Positions 24,559 through 34,749 of a stretch of DNA of 64,000 bases are shown piece after piece. The stretch's first letter is position 1, and the number at the start of each line of letters is the position of its first letter. The translations under genes and the position numbers were made by a program. The notes beneath the pieces are model-generated. The model saw nothing but the letters and a program-made list of their open reading frames with translations, made no database searches and was not told the origin of the DNA. Source of the stretch: Myrica gale (taxonomy: Eukaryota > Streptophyta > Magnoliopsida > Fagales > Myricaceae); the NCBI GenBank assembly GCA_963930655.1, contig OZ005601.1, positions 9,048,001 through 9,112,000 of the forward strand. Reading direction: 5' to 3'.

Positions 24559-25460
24559 TTTCAGTCCAAAGTGATTCTTGGGATCTGAGCTTCTTTCAGT
24601 GAAAAGTAACAGACTGGCTCTGACACTCGCCCTCTTGGATCACTTTCTTCCGCCAACGTTCAATTCCAACAAATAAACGACTTGTCGTATTAATTATAAC
24701 CAGAGTACGTTTTGTCGTTTGGCACGAGTCCCTACTCTTCCTAGTTCCGATCATAAAACGACATCGTAATCATCTTGGCCCAAATTACGTTGGAGATGTA
24801 AAGTCTGACTACTTGACTAGTAGTCATTTCCCACTTTTCTTGGTCGCTGTTTCGGGTTTGAGTCTATTGAATAAACTCTTTCTTGTTCCACACCAGCTTA
24901 GTGCTATAGATTCCCGTTTGTTCCCAAATTCATTGGCGCTTAGATTTGGCTAAATGAGGATACAAGTACAAAGCACCAAATCGAACTGTTGTAGAAATCT
25001 TCCCGAGCTAAATACTGGGTTGTAGGCCTCTGTTTCTGCCTGTGCCTCCGCTTAACTTGTCTAGGCTGTGGAACAAGTTCGAATGAACCAGCTAATGACC
25101 CTAGCTGCAGATTTCTGTTCATTCTCCAGTGATATGGCTCTGTTCCAATTAAGGGATCATTTCCGATCACTCCTTCACTGGGTTTGTCTAGTTATGTCCC
25201 TCGATAAAAGCTGAACTGCTTTGAGCTTTCTCTGGTTCACTGCTTATTTTACTCTGTCAATGCTTCAACCAAAATAATTATGACCTTTCAAGTCCAATGC
25301 GTTCCCGTGATTCCATAACTTCTCCTTAATAATGCAAAAATTAACTTGTGAGCCACAAGAATTTCTTTTGCACTATGGCAATGTTTTCCACCATTTCTTG
25401 CCATTAGATGGGAGGGCTTCAACCTTTTTTCTAGGCCTTCATTTAGCGAGCTGTTTTGTT
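24559..25460. other. Limit dextrinase 5' region and spacer
   Basis: Contains the presumed leader and promoter of the minus-strand limit dextrinase gene. A minus-strand TATAATTAA near 24690-24700 is a possible TATA box but is not decisive. Nothing else is recognisable before the Copia target site at 25461. Confidence 0.45.
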
Positions 25461-25465
25461 GTCTG

Positions 25466-25678
25466 TGTCAAAACAGAGTATGCGGAAGAGTAACTGAATT
25501 GTATTCATATATCGTGTGATTACAAGTATACAGACTCTTCTTATATAGACAAAATAAAAGCTCAAGAAGAGAGTTAGTTTATTCTAACTTACATTACAAT
25601 CTGTAACTAAGTATGTAAGAATGACTAACTAATCATATAACTAACTTGCTGCTGAGCTGGAATTCTAAAGCTGCAACA
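25466..25678 (-). repeat. 3' LTR of the deleted Copia
   Basis: 213 bp, with TGTC...AACA ends on the plus strand (TGTT...GACA on the element's own strand). Identical to 26961-27173. Confidence 0.95.
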
Positions 25679-25685
25679 CTCCCCC

Positions 25686-26903
25686 TCAAGATGGAGTGTA
25701 AATATTAATTACACCCATCTTGGATAACAAATGAAGAAACTGATGAGATCCAAGGGCTTTAGTGAAAAGATCAGCCAGCTGAAGAGAATATCGCACATGC
25801 AATGGACGAAGTAAACCAGCTTGCAACTTCTCTCGGACAATATGACAGTCAATATCAAGATGTTTTGTCCTCTCATGAAAAACAGGAATGTTGGCAATAT
25901 GTAAAGCCGCTTGGTTGTCACAGAAAAGCAAAGAGGGTTGAGGATGAGAAATCTGTAAATCTTGGAGCAAAATGCGAAGCCAGGTGAGCTCACAAGTGGT
26001 AGTAGCCATTGCTCGATATTCGGCCTCAGCAGTAGATCGAGACACTGTGTGTTGCTTCTTGGATTTCCATGAGATGAGAGAATCTCCAAGGAAAACACAG
26101 GAGCCAGTTACAGATCGCCGAGTGTCAGGGCAAGAGGCCCAATCAGCATCACAAAAAGCTTTCAAATGAAGCTTGGAAGCAGCTGAAAAGAAAAGACCTT
26201 GGCCTGGAGAATTCTTAAGATACCTTAGAATTCTAGTAGCTGCATCTAAGTGAAATGGAGTCGGTTTATCAAGAAACTGACTTAAAACTTGGACAGCATA
26301 GGAGATATCAGGCCTGGTAAGGGTCAAATATAACAATCGACCAATTAATCTTCGATAACTAGAGGAATCTGTTAAAAGAGAATAATCAGTACAAGTAAAC
26401 TTGGAATTTTGTTCCATTGGTGTCTTAACAGAGCGACCACCAAGAAGACCAGCATCTTGTAATAATTCCAAAGTATACTTTCGTTGACTTAAACTGATTC
26501 CTGAAGTAGACCGAGCAACCTCAAGGCCTAAGAAGAATTTAACAGTCCCCAAATCCTTAATCCGAAACTGATCATCAAGGAATTTCTTAACAGCTTCTAC
26601 TGAACTCAAATCATTACTAGCTATAATAATATCATTACAGCGTATCCATGATTCGAAATGCTTATCTGTAGAACTCAAAGGCTTTGTCAAGGATCCATTG
26701 ATAAATCCGATCTTATTTTTGGCTCTGAGTGCCATTGTAATGGATCGACGCCAAGTATGATAATTGTCTCCATTCAATCGTTGGGTGACCAACTGAATTC
26801 CTGGATTGTCTCCATGATGGAGAAAATACGGGCTGGATGAATCTTCAGTAGGATTGATAGAAGCCATTACAGACGTAGCAGGAGGCCGATCAACAGAACT
26901 CAT
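25686..26903 (-). CDS. Fused Gag N-terminus to reverse transcriptase C-terminus/RNase H frame
   Basis: An intact 405-codon frame. Residues 1 to about 90 are Copia Gag ([27 protein letters not shown]). From residue 91 it is the end of the reverse transcriptase ([30 protein letters not shown]), then a complete Ty1/Copia RNase H ([45 protein letters not shown]). Most of Gag, protease, integrase and the reverse-transcriptase catalytic core are missing. The join near 26620-26640 keeps the reading frame, and no stop has accumulated. It cannot support its own replication. Whether a protein is made is unknown. Confidence 0.9.
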   Translation of the reverse strand: MSSVDRPPATSVMASINPTEDSSSPYFLHHGDNPGIQLVTQRLNGDNYHTWRRSITMALRAKNKIGFINGSLTKPLSSTDKHFESWIRCNDIIIASNDLSSVEAVKKFLDDQFRIKDLGTVKFFLGLEVARSTSGISLSQRKYTLELLQDAGLLGGRSVKTPMEQNSKFTCTDYSLLTDSSSYRRLIGRLLYLTLTRPDISYAVQVLSQFLDKPTPFHLDAATRILRYLKNSPGQGLFFSAASKLHLKAFCDADWASCPDTRRSVTGSCVFLGDSLISWKSKKQHTVSRSTAEAEYRAMATTTCELTWLRILLQDLQISHPQPSLLFCDNQAALHIANIPVFHERTKHLDIDCHIVREKLQAGLLRPLHVRYSLQLADLFTKALGSHQFLHLLSKMGVINIYTPS

Positions 26904-26960
26904 CTATTTGATGAAAAGAAAATCAAGTGGTAATTGAAAGCAAGAAGTCCTCTGATACCA

Positions 26961-27173
26961 TGTCAAAACAGAGTATGCGGAAGAGTAACTGAATTGTATT
27001 CATATATCGTGTGATTACAAGTATACAGACTCTTCTTATATAGACAAAATAAAAGCTCAAGAAGAGAGTTAGTTTATTCTAACTTACATTACAATCTGTA
27101 ACTAAGTATGTAAGAATGACTAACTAATCATATAACTAACTTGCTGCTGAGCTGGAATTCTAAAGCTGCAACA
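26961..27173 (-). repeat. 5' LTR of the deleted Copia
   Basis: 213 bp, identical to the other LTR. Followed on the minus strand by the primer-binding site. It should hold the element's promoter. Confidence 0.95.
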
Positions 27174-27178
27174 GTCTG

Positions 27179-28195
27179 ATCAAGAAAACCGCGAAGTACC
27201 TAATACTTGGGACTTTACGGGAGGTCCAAAATCATGTTCCTGAAAAGATGCGACGTGGGACCAATTGGGAAATCTCGAACTTGCCAGCATGTTCCTTGCA
27301 CAACAATGGCTAAACCACTAAAAGATTGCAGCACCCTTAAACTTTGTTTTTGTGGCTGCAACTTTCATTGACTTGTTGCATTAGTGGGCTATATCAATCA
27401 ATGACCACAACCTCTCCATGTGAAGTGAACTTCATTCGTGCATAATTTCAAACTGGGTTTTAGTTTTACTCCGGGAACTTGATTAGTTGCTAATTTTCTG
27501 GAGGTGGGGGGGCCTGATAAAGTTCTGATGTGGATCAAGCTTGATTTTTGGATTGGATCTAGTTCAACTCATTAGATATGGTAGGGAAGCATAAATAGAT
27601 GCACTTTTAGTGGCGGACATTCACCATCAGTGGTAGGTGTGCTTCACGGAAAGAAAAATCCTTGGGAAGATTTATGATTGCTTGTCTTGGTCATACTTAC
27701 CATCATTATCTTCTTTATTGCAACATAAAAGCAAAAGCAAGACGAAAATCACGAGCTCCAACAATTGCTTTTATTATATCTTTATTATATTATTCCATCT
27801 TGTGTAATTTTCCTACTTCGCCCTCCCCAATCTTGAAACTCAAAGATATGTGTGTTTGTGTCTTGCAGAGGTGATAAATTTCCAACTCCTTTACGGAACT
27901 CAAATGCTGATCGCATTATATACCATTAGTCCGAATTAGAGCCGGTACATGCCAAAAAAAGAGAGGTCCAAGTATCCATCCAAGATGCTAGGATGTTCAC
28001 TTGTAAGCCTAAGATGTGTACAAATTATGAAATGATGCATATTTAGCCATCCATTTCATGCTAACTACCTTTTGCTGTTCTAATAGTATGAAAAGGATGG
28101 GCAATACAGAAAAATATGTGAAAGTGCTAGCTAGGTGTTGGTCAATGGAGAGCAACCTCTCGAGATACTTGGTTCTTTGGGAAGAATCAGGACCA
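27179..28195. other. Intergenic spacer
   Basis: No supported gene or repeat. The part next to 28196 probably contains the 3' UTR of the DUF1635 gene. Confidence 0.5.
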
Positions 28196-28976
28196 TCAGA
28201 GAACGTTAGACTTGTCAAAAGAACCGTTGAAATCAATGCAGGGGTCTCGGTGTACAAGACGTGGTGAAGTGGAAGGAATGGCCACTGGTGGAATCTCAAC
28301 GGACTTGAGTTTGGGAGGTGGGTGCTGCCACTGAGGGAGTGGTCCGGCCAGAAGGAGAGTTTGCAGAAGTGGTCCAGCTTCCATCACTGCCTGCAGGAGC
28401 TTCCCTTTTTCTGGTAGTGGCTTCTGGGCTGCTAACTGCAAGGCGGCTTGTGGGAGTGGTTGTAAAATTGGGTCTGTACCCGGAGAGGCAATGATGTTTC
28501 CATGGCAGTCAGACGAGGCAGAGTGCTTGCTAGAGTCTGTGCTCTTTGATTCATCCTCATTGTTTGAAGCAGCAACCATTTGTTCTTGAAGTTGCAGCTG
28601 CTGCCGCGTTTGCTCTTGTTTTTGTTGAAGCATAAGTTTCTCCAACATTAGATCCTGGCATCTCGCCTGCGCTTCATCTCTCTCTTTGATGGTCCTGCTC
28701 AAAAGATCTTTGAGATGGATCAGTTCATATTCCCTTCTTGTGATCTCCTCCTTAGCCGCTACAAGGGTTGTCTCTAGCTCGAAAGTCGTGTACAAGAGAG
28801 AATGTTTTAGCTCTTCCATTCCCTGACAATTTATAGTGTTAACAGCACAATCACGAGAAATAGAACCAGAAAAGAGTAGCTAAAAAAGAAAGGACGGGAC
28901 TTACAATGCCTGAAGAATGTCTGGCCTCTTCGTGGAAGCAGAATTCCCAGCCAAGAGAACTGCATTGGTCCTCCAT
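28196..28976 (-). CDS. DUF1635 coiled-coil protein
   Basis: Two exons, 28976-28905 and 28822-28196, joined across an 82-bp GT-AG intron, encode 232 aa. Exon 1 gives MEDQCSSLGWEFCFHEEARH. Exon 2 begins with the conserved GMEELKHSLLYTTFELETT block, followed by a heptad-rich helix (EELIHLKDLL-like, KERDEAQARCQDLMLEKL) and a Q-rich run (QQKQEQTRQQLQLQEQ). This matches the plant DUF1635 family, whose function I do not know. The C-terminal half is Ser/Pro/Leu-rich and probably disordered. Starting at the exon-2 ATG would lose the conserved leading Gly and the N-terminal segment, so I prefer the ATG at 28976. Confidence 0.85.
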
Positions 28977-31618
28977 TTCTAGCTGTGACCTAAGCCTAAT
29001 TAGAGGTGGAGGCCGGGGTCTTTGTTTGTGGTTTCTTTAGTTTTTATAGAATTGAAGCACTTTATTGCTGTTTACTTTCCTTTTATTCTCACTGTAAATT
29101 CTTTTCTTCCATGGGGGCGTGAGGTTGGACAAAACCACAAAAGGCCAAAAGTAGATAAAGGCCAAATTGCCCGAGTGCATAAAATCTTTATTCATTTGGA
29201 TTCTGTGTGCATTTCTGAACTGGGTGGGAAGGAATGTGAAATCTGCAGTAAAAAGTGAGACCTTAGATCCTCTTCGTCTTGGACCTTTATGGTATAACTA
29301 TTGACGGCCAGCACGTGTGAATCTGAAAGTAAATCTGAAGATGTTGCCACAACGAGGGCTTGATGTGTGACCACTTTAGCATATCAAAAGTAGATCCGAA
29401 ACACCAGAGATCACAACATGATGTTATATAGAGTCGGATTAGTCATTTTATTTTGTTATACCCAGGACTGAATTAATACTGACATAATTCTTAGCAAAAG
29501 AGATTTCATAAATCAATTTCAGAATCAATCAAAATTTGAGATCCTTAACAATCTCATAACATATCACAACTAGGGTTTTAAAAAATAGACTATGAGATAA
29601 TTTGTCATATGGTCGGCCATCAGAACTTTGAAAGAAAACCCTAGGCGACTTTGATGCGTGAATTGAAAGGAGGCAGAACATTTGGACTGCTTAAGCGGTG
29701 AGATCGATAAGATCCTGAAAAATTCTCGAAGACTGTTCAGACAAGAGAATTGATAAGTAATTTTTCGCATTAACTTTCAACAAAATCAGATGGATTAGCG
29801 ATCTTAACAAACTGATCAACCCAATGGTCTATATGGTCTCATATCCAACAGTGCAACACCCAAACTTCAAACAGAACAGGTTTAGGCAGCATACCTTATT
29901 TCACTAGTTAAGTGCAGTTGACCGATAAAAAGGGTCAAGTCAATCCAAATAGTAGTTTAATATTGGAAAGATCTCCTTGGTCAGACTTTAAAGAGAGTCC
30001 AATTTGATGGATGATTAAAGCCATCAAATCCTAGCACCTTTTTTTTCCCTTTCAGAGCGTATTCTGAGGTTTTCTATTTTACTCTTATAGAGGAAAATGT
30101 GATGGAAAAGATAGTCTGCACTACCGTAGTACAGTAGAATATACAGTGCTGTATACCTGATTATGAGCCACTTTCCCTCATACAAAATGCTGCAGTTTTT
30201 CTTAGATAAAGATGTATAGAAGAGATAAATCGAAGAATATCCATGCAACCCCCAGTGATCTCAAAGAGGAGCAATAAAGGAGACAAATGAAGAACCTCGC
30301 AAACGTAAGAACATACTAAGCTCAAACTAATCACGAAAAGGAAATGTACTCCCATTCCCATAATAATTTAAGCACTTGGAATTGCCCAAACCTCTGCTCC
30401 TTGAACTCAGTAGCTCAAGCTAATTGTTGCTGCATAACCTTAAGCGCCTACTTGTCTTATCTAGAAGTAGCAAAATTTTGTGGCCCAGATTGTAGCTTCT
30501 TTTGGCTGCAGTCAAAATTCAATGTTTAATTCCCTTACCGTCGTGTCCAACTTCTATTCTCACTAGTGTGATCAAATCAAGAATCGAATTTTGCCCCCTT
30601 CTTTTGACTCTGTAAGATTTTAACATAAAAAACTCTTCCATTTCTCATCCCACTGTCCACCACCGGTTTGAACCGGAATAGCAATTGAGGACCTGACTTG
30701 AAGCCAAGTAATTGATATTTTCCGTTCTAGAAGAGGAAACCAATAGAGAAATTTCAACGACCTAAACACAAGGAGTTTACAGAAATCGTTTTTCGGATCA
30801 GTTTTATTAAAATCATTTATTTACAGTGCTACTTTTCTTCATTTTTACAACTAACCAGCTTCGAATCTTGTTGTATCGAAAGTGTGAAACCATTAAAAGT
30901 GAGCTACCAACATTGATCGTTCTGATAGATAGCAAATGAAGCATGTCTGCCCACCAAAGGGCATGTCCTCGCATGCACCTATCTCTTCCTCTTTCATCTT
31001 ATCAGTCAGAAAAAGGAGCGGAACCGAAAATTCTCCTGCAACCACACGGCAAAGGAGATAATGGTAGGGTCCTCATGGAGCCCTTTTGCACAGCAGGGTT
31101 ATCCTTTAACAGGGAAAAAGAATATCGGCTGTCAAATTGACCCATTCAACCATGCCTTCTGCGCGTGGGTCCTCCTACACCCCGTTCCAGCAACATGCAT
31201 TATGCTGCATTTTACAGTAACACATTGATTAGAATTCAAGCTTCAACTGAGAGAAGACCCACGCGTCCCTCGCCTTTATGTGGGCCCTCTCTTGCGCGCG
31301 CGGTGCAATCACAAGGCTCTCACACATTGCATTACAATTTACAGCATGGGATATGCCTGTTTTCTTACTTTTGTACTGGGCATCTCTTGTTCCGATTCAG
31401 AACAAAATGTGCCCTCCAGCTGCCCCTGATTACTTGCTTTTCCAACACGAGGTACTACCCAGTTCTTACCTTTAGAGAAAAGAATCAAAACACACTGGTC
31501 TCACATAACTATCATCCGCGGGGCCATTTTGGTGAGTCTTATTCACAATAAACTTATAAAAAGAATCACGAACAATTTTACTGCGAATAATGAGTGATGC
31601 ACGTAGGCAGAGGATAGG
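28977..31618. other. Intergenic region
   Basis: The upstream region of the DUF1635 gene lies at its left edge. The open frames (for example 128 codons, 31165-31551) have no recognisable similarity, and I see no mobile-element structure. Confidence 0.5.
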
Positions 31619-31780
31619 TGCAATTCAGAGAAAACAACACAAAAAGTGTATCCTATATCATTTAATGTTGCTCGTATTAAAATTTTGTTTAGGAGATCCG
31701 TGCAATTCAGAGAGAGACCAACATAAGAGGTGGATCTTACATCATTTAATGCTGCTCATATAAAATTTTTATATGCGATC
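31619..31780. repeat. Imperfect tandem duplication, 81-bp period
   Basis: GTGCAATTCAGAG occurs at 31619 and 31700. The two units stay alignable through ATCATTTAATG and TGCTC to a run resembling AAAATTTT. Two copies only; divergence suggests an old duplication. Confidence 0.75.
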
Positions 31781-32424
31781 TTACAGTGAGGACCACTTCT
31801 TGAGTCTAGCTATCTGAATTGCACCGTGTAATTTAAAAATATAAAAGATACTTTTATATATATATATAATTACATTTACATCTTTATTTTAAAAAAAAAC
31901 AACTTTTAGTGTTACATCAATTAACTATTGTTCTAATACATTCTTTTTTCTTGCTTGGTTCGTGCGCCAACGCGGTTTGGAGGTGCAGGAGTGCCGTATG
32001 ATGTTAGATCAATCTTTTCAGGTTCTTTACTTTTGCATGTGCGAGGGGTGGTAGTAGCCGCCAGCCGGACCCACACGTCAAGGAAGAGGGAGAAGAACTG
32101 ATTGGATATGAGCAAGAAAATGAGGGGGAAAGACATGTATGTTATGGAGGGAAAAAGCGTTACTGGCTTGATGCATTTAAATGTCAACGATCAAAACGGG
32201 CCAGTTTGAATATGGAATGAACTGTCAAACATGTCTGTTTTTTATTTGACTTTAGTTTGTTTACTCAATTTGATAGTCCAATAAAGAACAGGGCACAATA
32301 GCGAAGGGTTGAATAAATACAATTTTTCCCAACAATTGGGTTTTTTTAACTCTTTATATCCTTCATCGGTTTTTTAGGCATAAGCGACAAAAATACAACC
32401 TGTATAGAACAAAAAAAATAAGCT
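31781..32424. other. Intergenic spacer
   Basis: AT-rich with a TA run near 31856. No supported gene. Confidence 0.5.
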
Positions 32425-32431
32425 AGAAGGC

Positions 32432-32667
32432 TTACCTTTACCCATCGCGGGTCTGCCTTAGTAGTTAGTGTTTATCTATACTTGTGTGGGTTAGGCGCAC
32501 AAGTTATTGGATCAATTTCTCACTAGGTGAATATTGTAACTCATTTAAGCGAGTCGCAGGAGCGTGGATGAGTCTGCGTTGGATCTCCGGAATTTACTTG
32601 TGCGTTAGGTAGGTTTACTCAAATGGCTTGCCGCACAGAAGTTCTCTTCGTTATTCCAAAAAAAAAC
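32432..32667 (+). mobile_element. SINE (tRNA-derived, candidate)
   Basis: A 236-bp non-coding unit flanked by the perfect 7-bp duplication AGAAGGC (32425-32431 and 32668-32674), ending in an A-rich tail. Near its start, CTTAGTAGTTAGTG resembles a Pol III A box, and about 40 bp further TTGGATCAATTTC is a degenerate B box. Length, tail, flanking duplication and box spacing all fit a plant SINE. The family is not identified. Confidence 0.7.
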
Positions 32668-32674
32668 AGAAGGC

Positions 32675-34749
32675 CAGCGAAAAAACCTAAACGGACTAAA
32701 AGACTACAATATGGTGGATCCTACGAAAGGACCACAAACCAACCACAAAGACCGGGATACAATACAAACTGACCATAAGGATCGGGATACACAAACCAGC
32801 CACTAGAATCGAGACGCAACAAGACCATCGTACAAGGCGATGTCGGCTTCCATTGGAGGAATGACGATCGGAGCATCCAACTCTTTCTGGACAAAACGGT
32901 GATAGCTAGGAGATCCACTAGAGAAAAACAACTAGAACAGTCCACAAACTGGGGGAGACAGCAGGGACGACATAAAAGCTTAGCAGACCAATAAGGGGGC
33001 AAAACTGTCACGCGTTTAGGCGACACGTACCAGCAAGGTGGTTCTGGACCGAGGCAGAAGCGGTCGCATGGGGTTCTGAACACGCCTGGGTAGGTGGTGT
33101 CCTTTAAAAACTGCTCAAACCCAACTGAGAGAGAGGCAAAAGCGATCGATGCGTGAGGGCTAACACGGCTGCCTAATGCAGCCGATCTTGGCAAAAACAT
33201 GGATGCCTGGAGAAAGGTTAGCCCACCCGTGAGGTCATGTGCATCGAGAATCACTGGAAAGGTCGAGATCTAACATTTCGAGAAAATGGGCTAAAAACAA
33301 CCCCAAAAAACACTATTATTGCATAATCCAACCACTAGAGGCACGGCCGAAGAAAGGGAGCTCCACTCCACCAAAAAAAAATAATAGAGTGGAGTTTTTC
33401 AGGCAAGGAGGTAAGAAGGTTCTAGAGCGAAAAAAAGAGCTTCTCTAGAACAAAAGGGGTTTGAGTTGCCCACTAAAGCCACTTACTCCAATTGCATACT
33501 CCATGGTTAATTTGAATAGCAAGTGATATTTACTGTCAATAAAATGACAGTTTTACTCTTTCATTTTTTATTGCTATATATTATAAGAGGGCATAGACGT
33601 CATTGTACTATCCGTGAATATTATTTTCTATCCACGTGAAGAAAAAAGGGTACAAAGCATGGAAACTCCAAGATAACCAGGTCCTACGAATTCATTACAA
33701 TTTAGCAGGTTAAAGGCCGTTGACTATTGTCTGTAACAAACACCTTCCCAGCAGTTGATAATCTCAAGTTCTCCATGTAGGCAGGTGCGAGCGGCATTGT
33801 TCATTCCATTGAGACGTCGTTCCAAAGAAAGGCGTTTGGGCCGACTGTATGGGGGAGCACTTTGCTGCACTGTTCTATTTCCTATTCTAATTGCGTCCTG
33901 CTGTTTTGAACCCCATCTTTCCACGCTGAAACTCCCGGTTGCTACTCTTGGAAAAATCACGAGCTTTTCTCTGCCAATTCAAGGAACCGCTTCTAAGATC
34001 TCTTCTCCATCAATATTAAAGTCTAGTCAGATATCATTTCCGTTGAAGAAAACCTGTTTCCATTGAATGAAAGTCATTGCTTATGCTTAAGCAATCTGAA
34101 ACAAAAGAAGCGAGAGAAGGTCTTGGACTTAGAACAACTGAACAAACTCTGGAATTCCGTATCCCTCCTTTAATTTATACACTTGCATTTCCTTTGTTTC
34201 TCTGAATTTTCTTCTTGATTTTCGTTTCTCTGCCAAATTTTTTTACAACGTAACATATCTGAAGGATTAGAGCATTATTCATCACCAAAGTGAATGTACG
34301 CCAAAGTTGCTCCTCTATAAGTAAGAAAATCCAAGCCACATCAACTATGAAAATTCATTAGCCTCATAAGACCGATATTACGCCTCTATGAAAATTATGG
34401 CCTGATGATGGCAGTAGATTACCTAGGCTAAATCAACCCATCCCTCCCCTGCCCAAAGCCATAAAAAACAATGAATTCGAGAAAACACAAAGCAATATAA
34501 ACAGGAAATAACACTGAGCAGTGCAACAGGCAAATCCGTGTCAATACTCTGGTCTGATACAACTCAATGAAGTAAGATGCGTTCATTTCTTAGCTATTAT
34601 CTGCATATGATTATGAAAGGGAAAAAAATTACAACGAGTTAGGAGCATGTATCCAGAAAAAGAAAGTTGACTGAGCAGAAGGTGCAGGAACCCATACTAT
34701 CACACGGCACAAAAATGGCAGGATATGATGAGTTTCCAAAAGAATTGGC
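32675..34749. other. Unassigned intergenic region
   Basis: Contains a 177-codon minus-strand open frame (32721-33254) of unusual Trp/Pro/Cys-rich composition that I cannot assign; it could be part of a LINE-like remnant. Two short perfect hairpins lie at about 33361-33394 (CTCCACTC / GAGTGGAG) and 33419-33452 (TTCTAGAG / CTCTAGAA). The right end probably contains the shugoshin 3' UTR. Confidence 0.45.

Larger units (their letters stand above)
25466..27173 (-). mobile_element. Young internally deleted Copia LTR retrotransposon
   Basis: LTRs 25466-25678 and 26961-27173 are both 213 bp and identical in my base-by-base comparison. The 5-bp duplication GTCTG flanks it (25461-25465, 27174-27178). 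On the minus strand, a TGGTATCAGAGG primer-binding site follows the 5' LTR (27173-26961) and a GAGGGGGAG purine tract precedes the 3' LTR. The body is only about 1.3 kb and encodes one fused frame. Identical LTRs mean recent insertion, and the large deletion means it must have been mobilised in trans or deleted soon after landing. Confidence 0.95.

Noticed and set aside
28009..28299. Open frames overlapping the DUF1635 gene end
   Set aside because: Shadows of the DUF1635 exon and its 3' UTR in other frames.
31165..31551. 128-codon plus-strand open frame
   Set aside because: No domain, no splice context and no similarity I can recall. Likely chance in a locally GC-richer stretch.
33724..34066. 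Overlapping open frames on both strands (78 and 103 codons)
   Set aside because: They lack an ATG start (GTG and TTG), overlap each other antisense and match nothing I recognise. Insufficient for a gene call.
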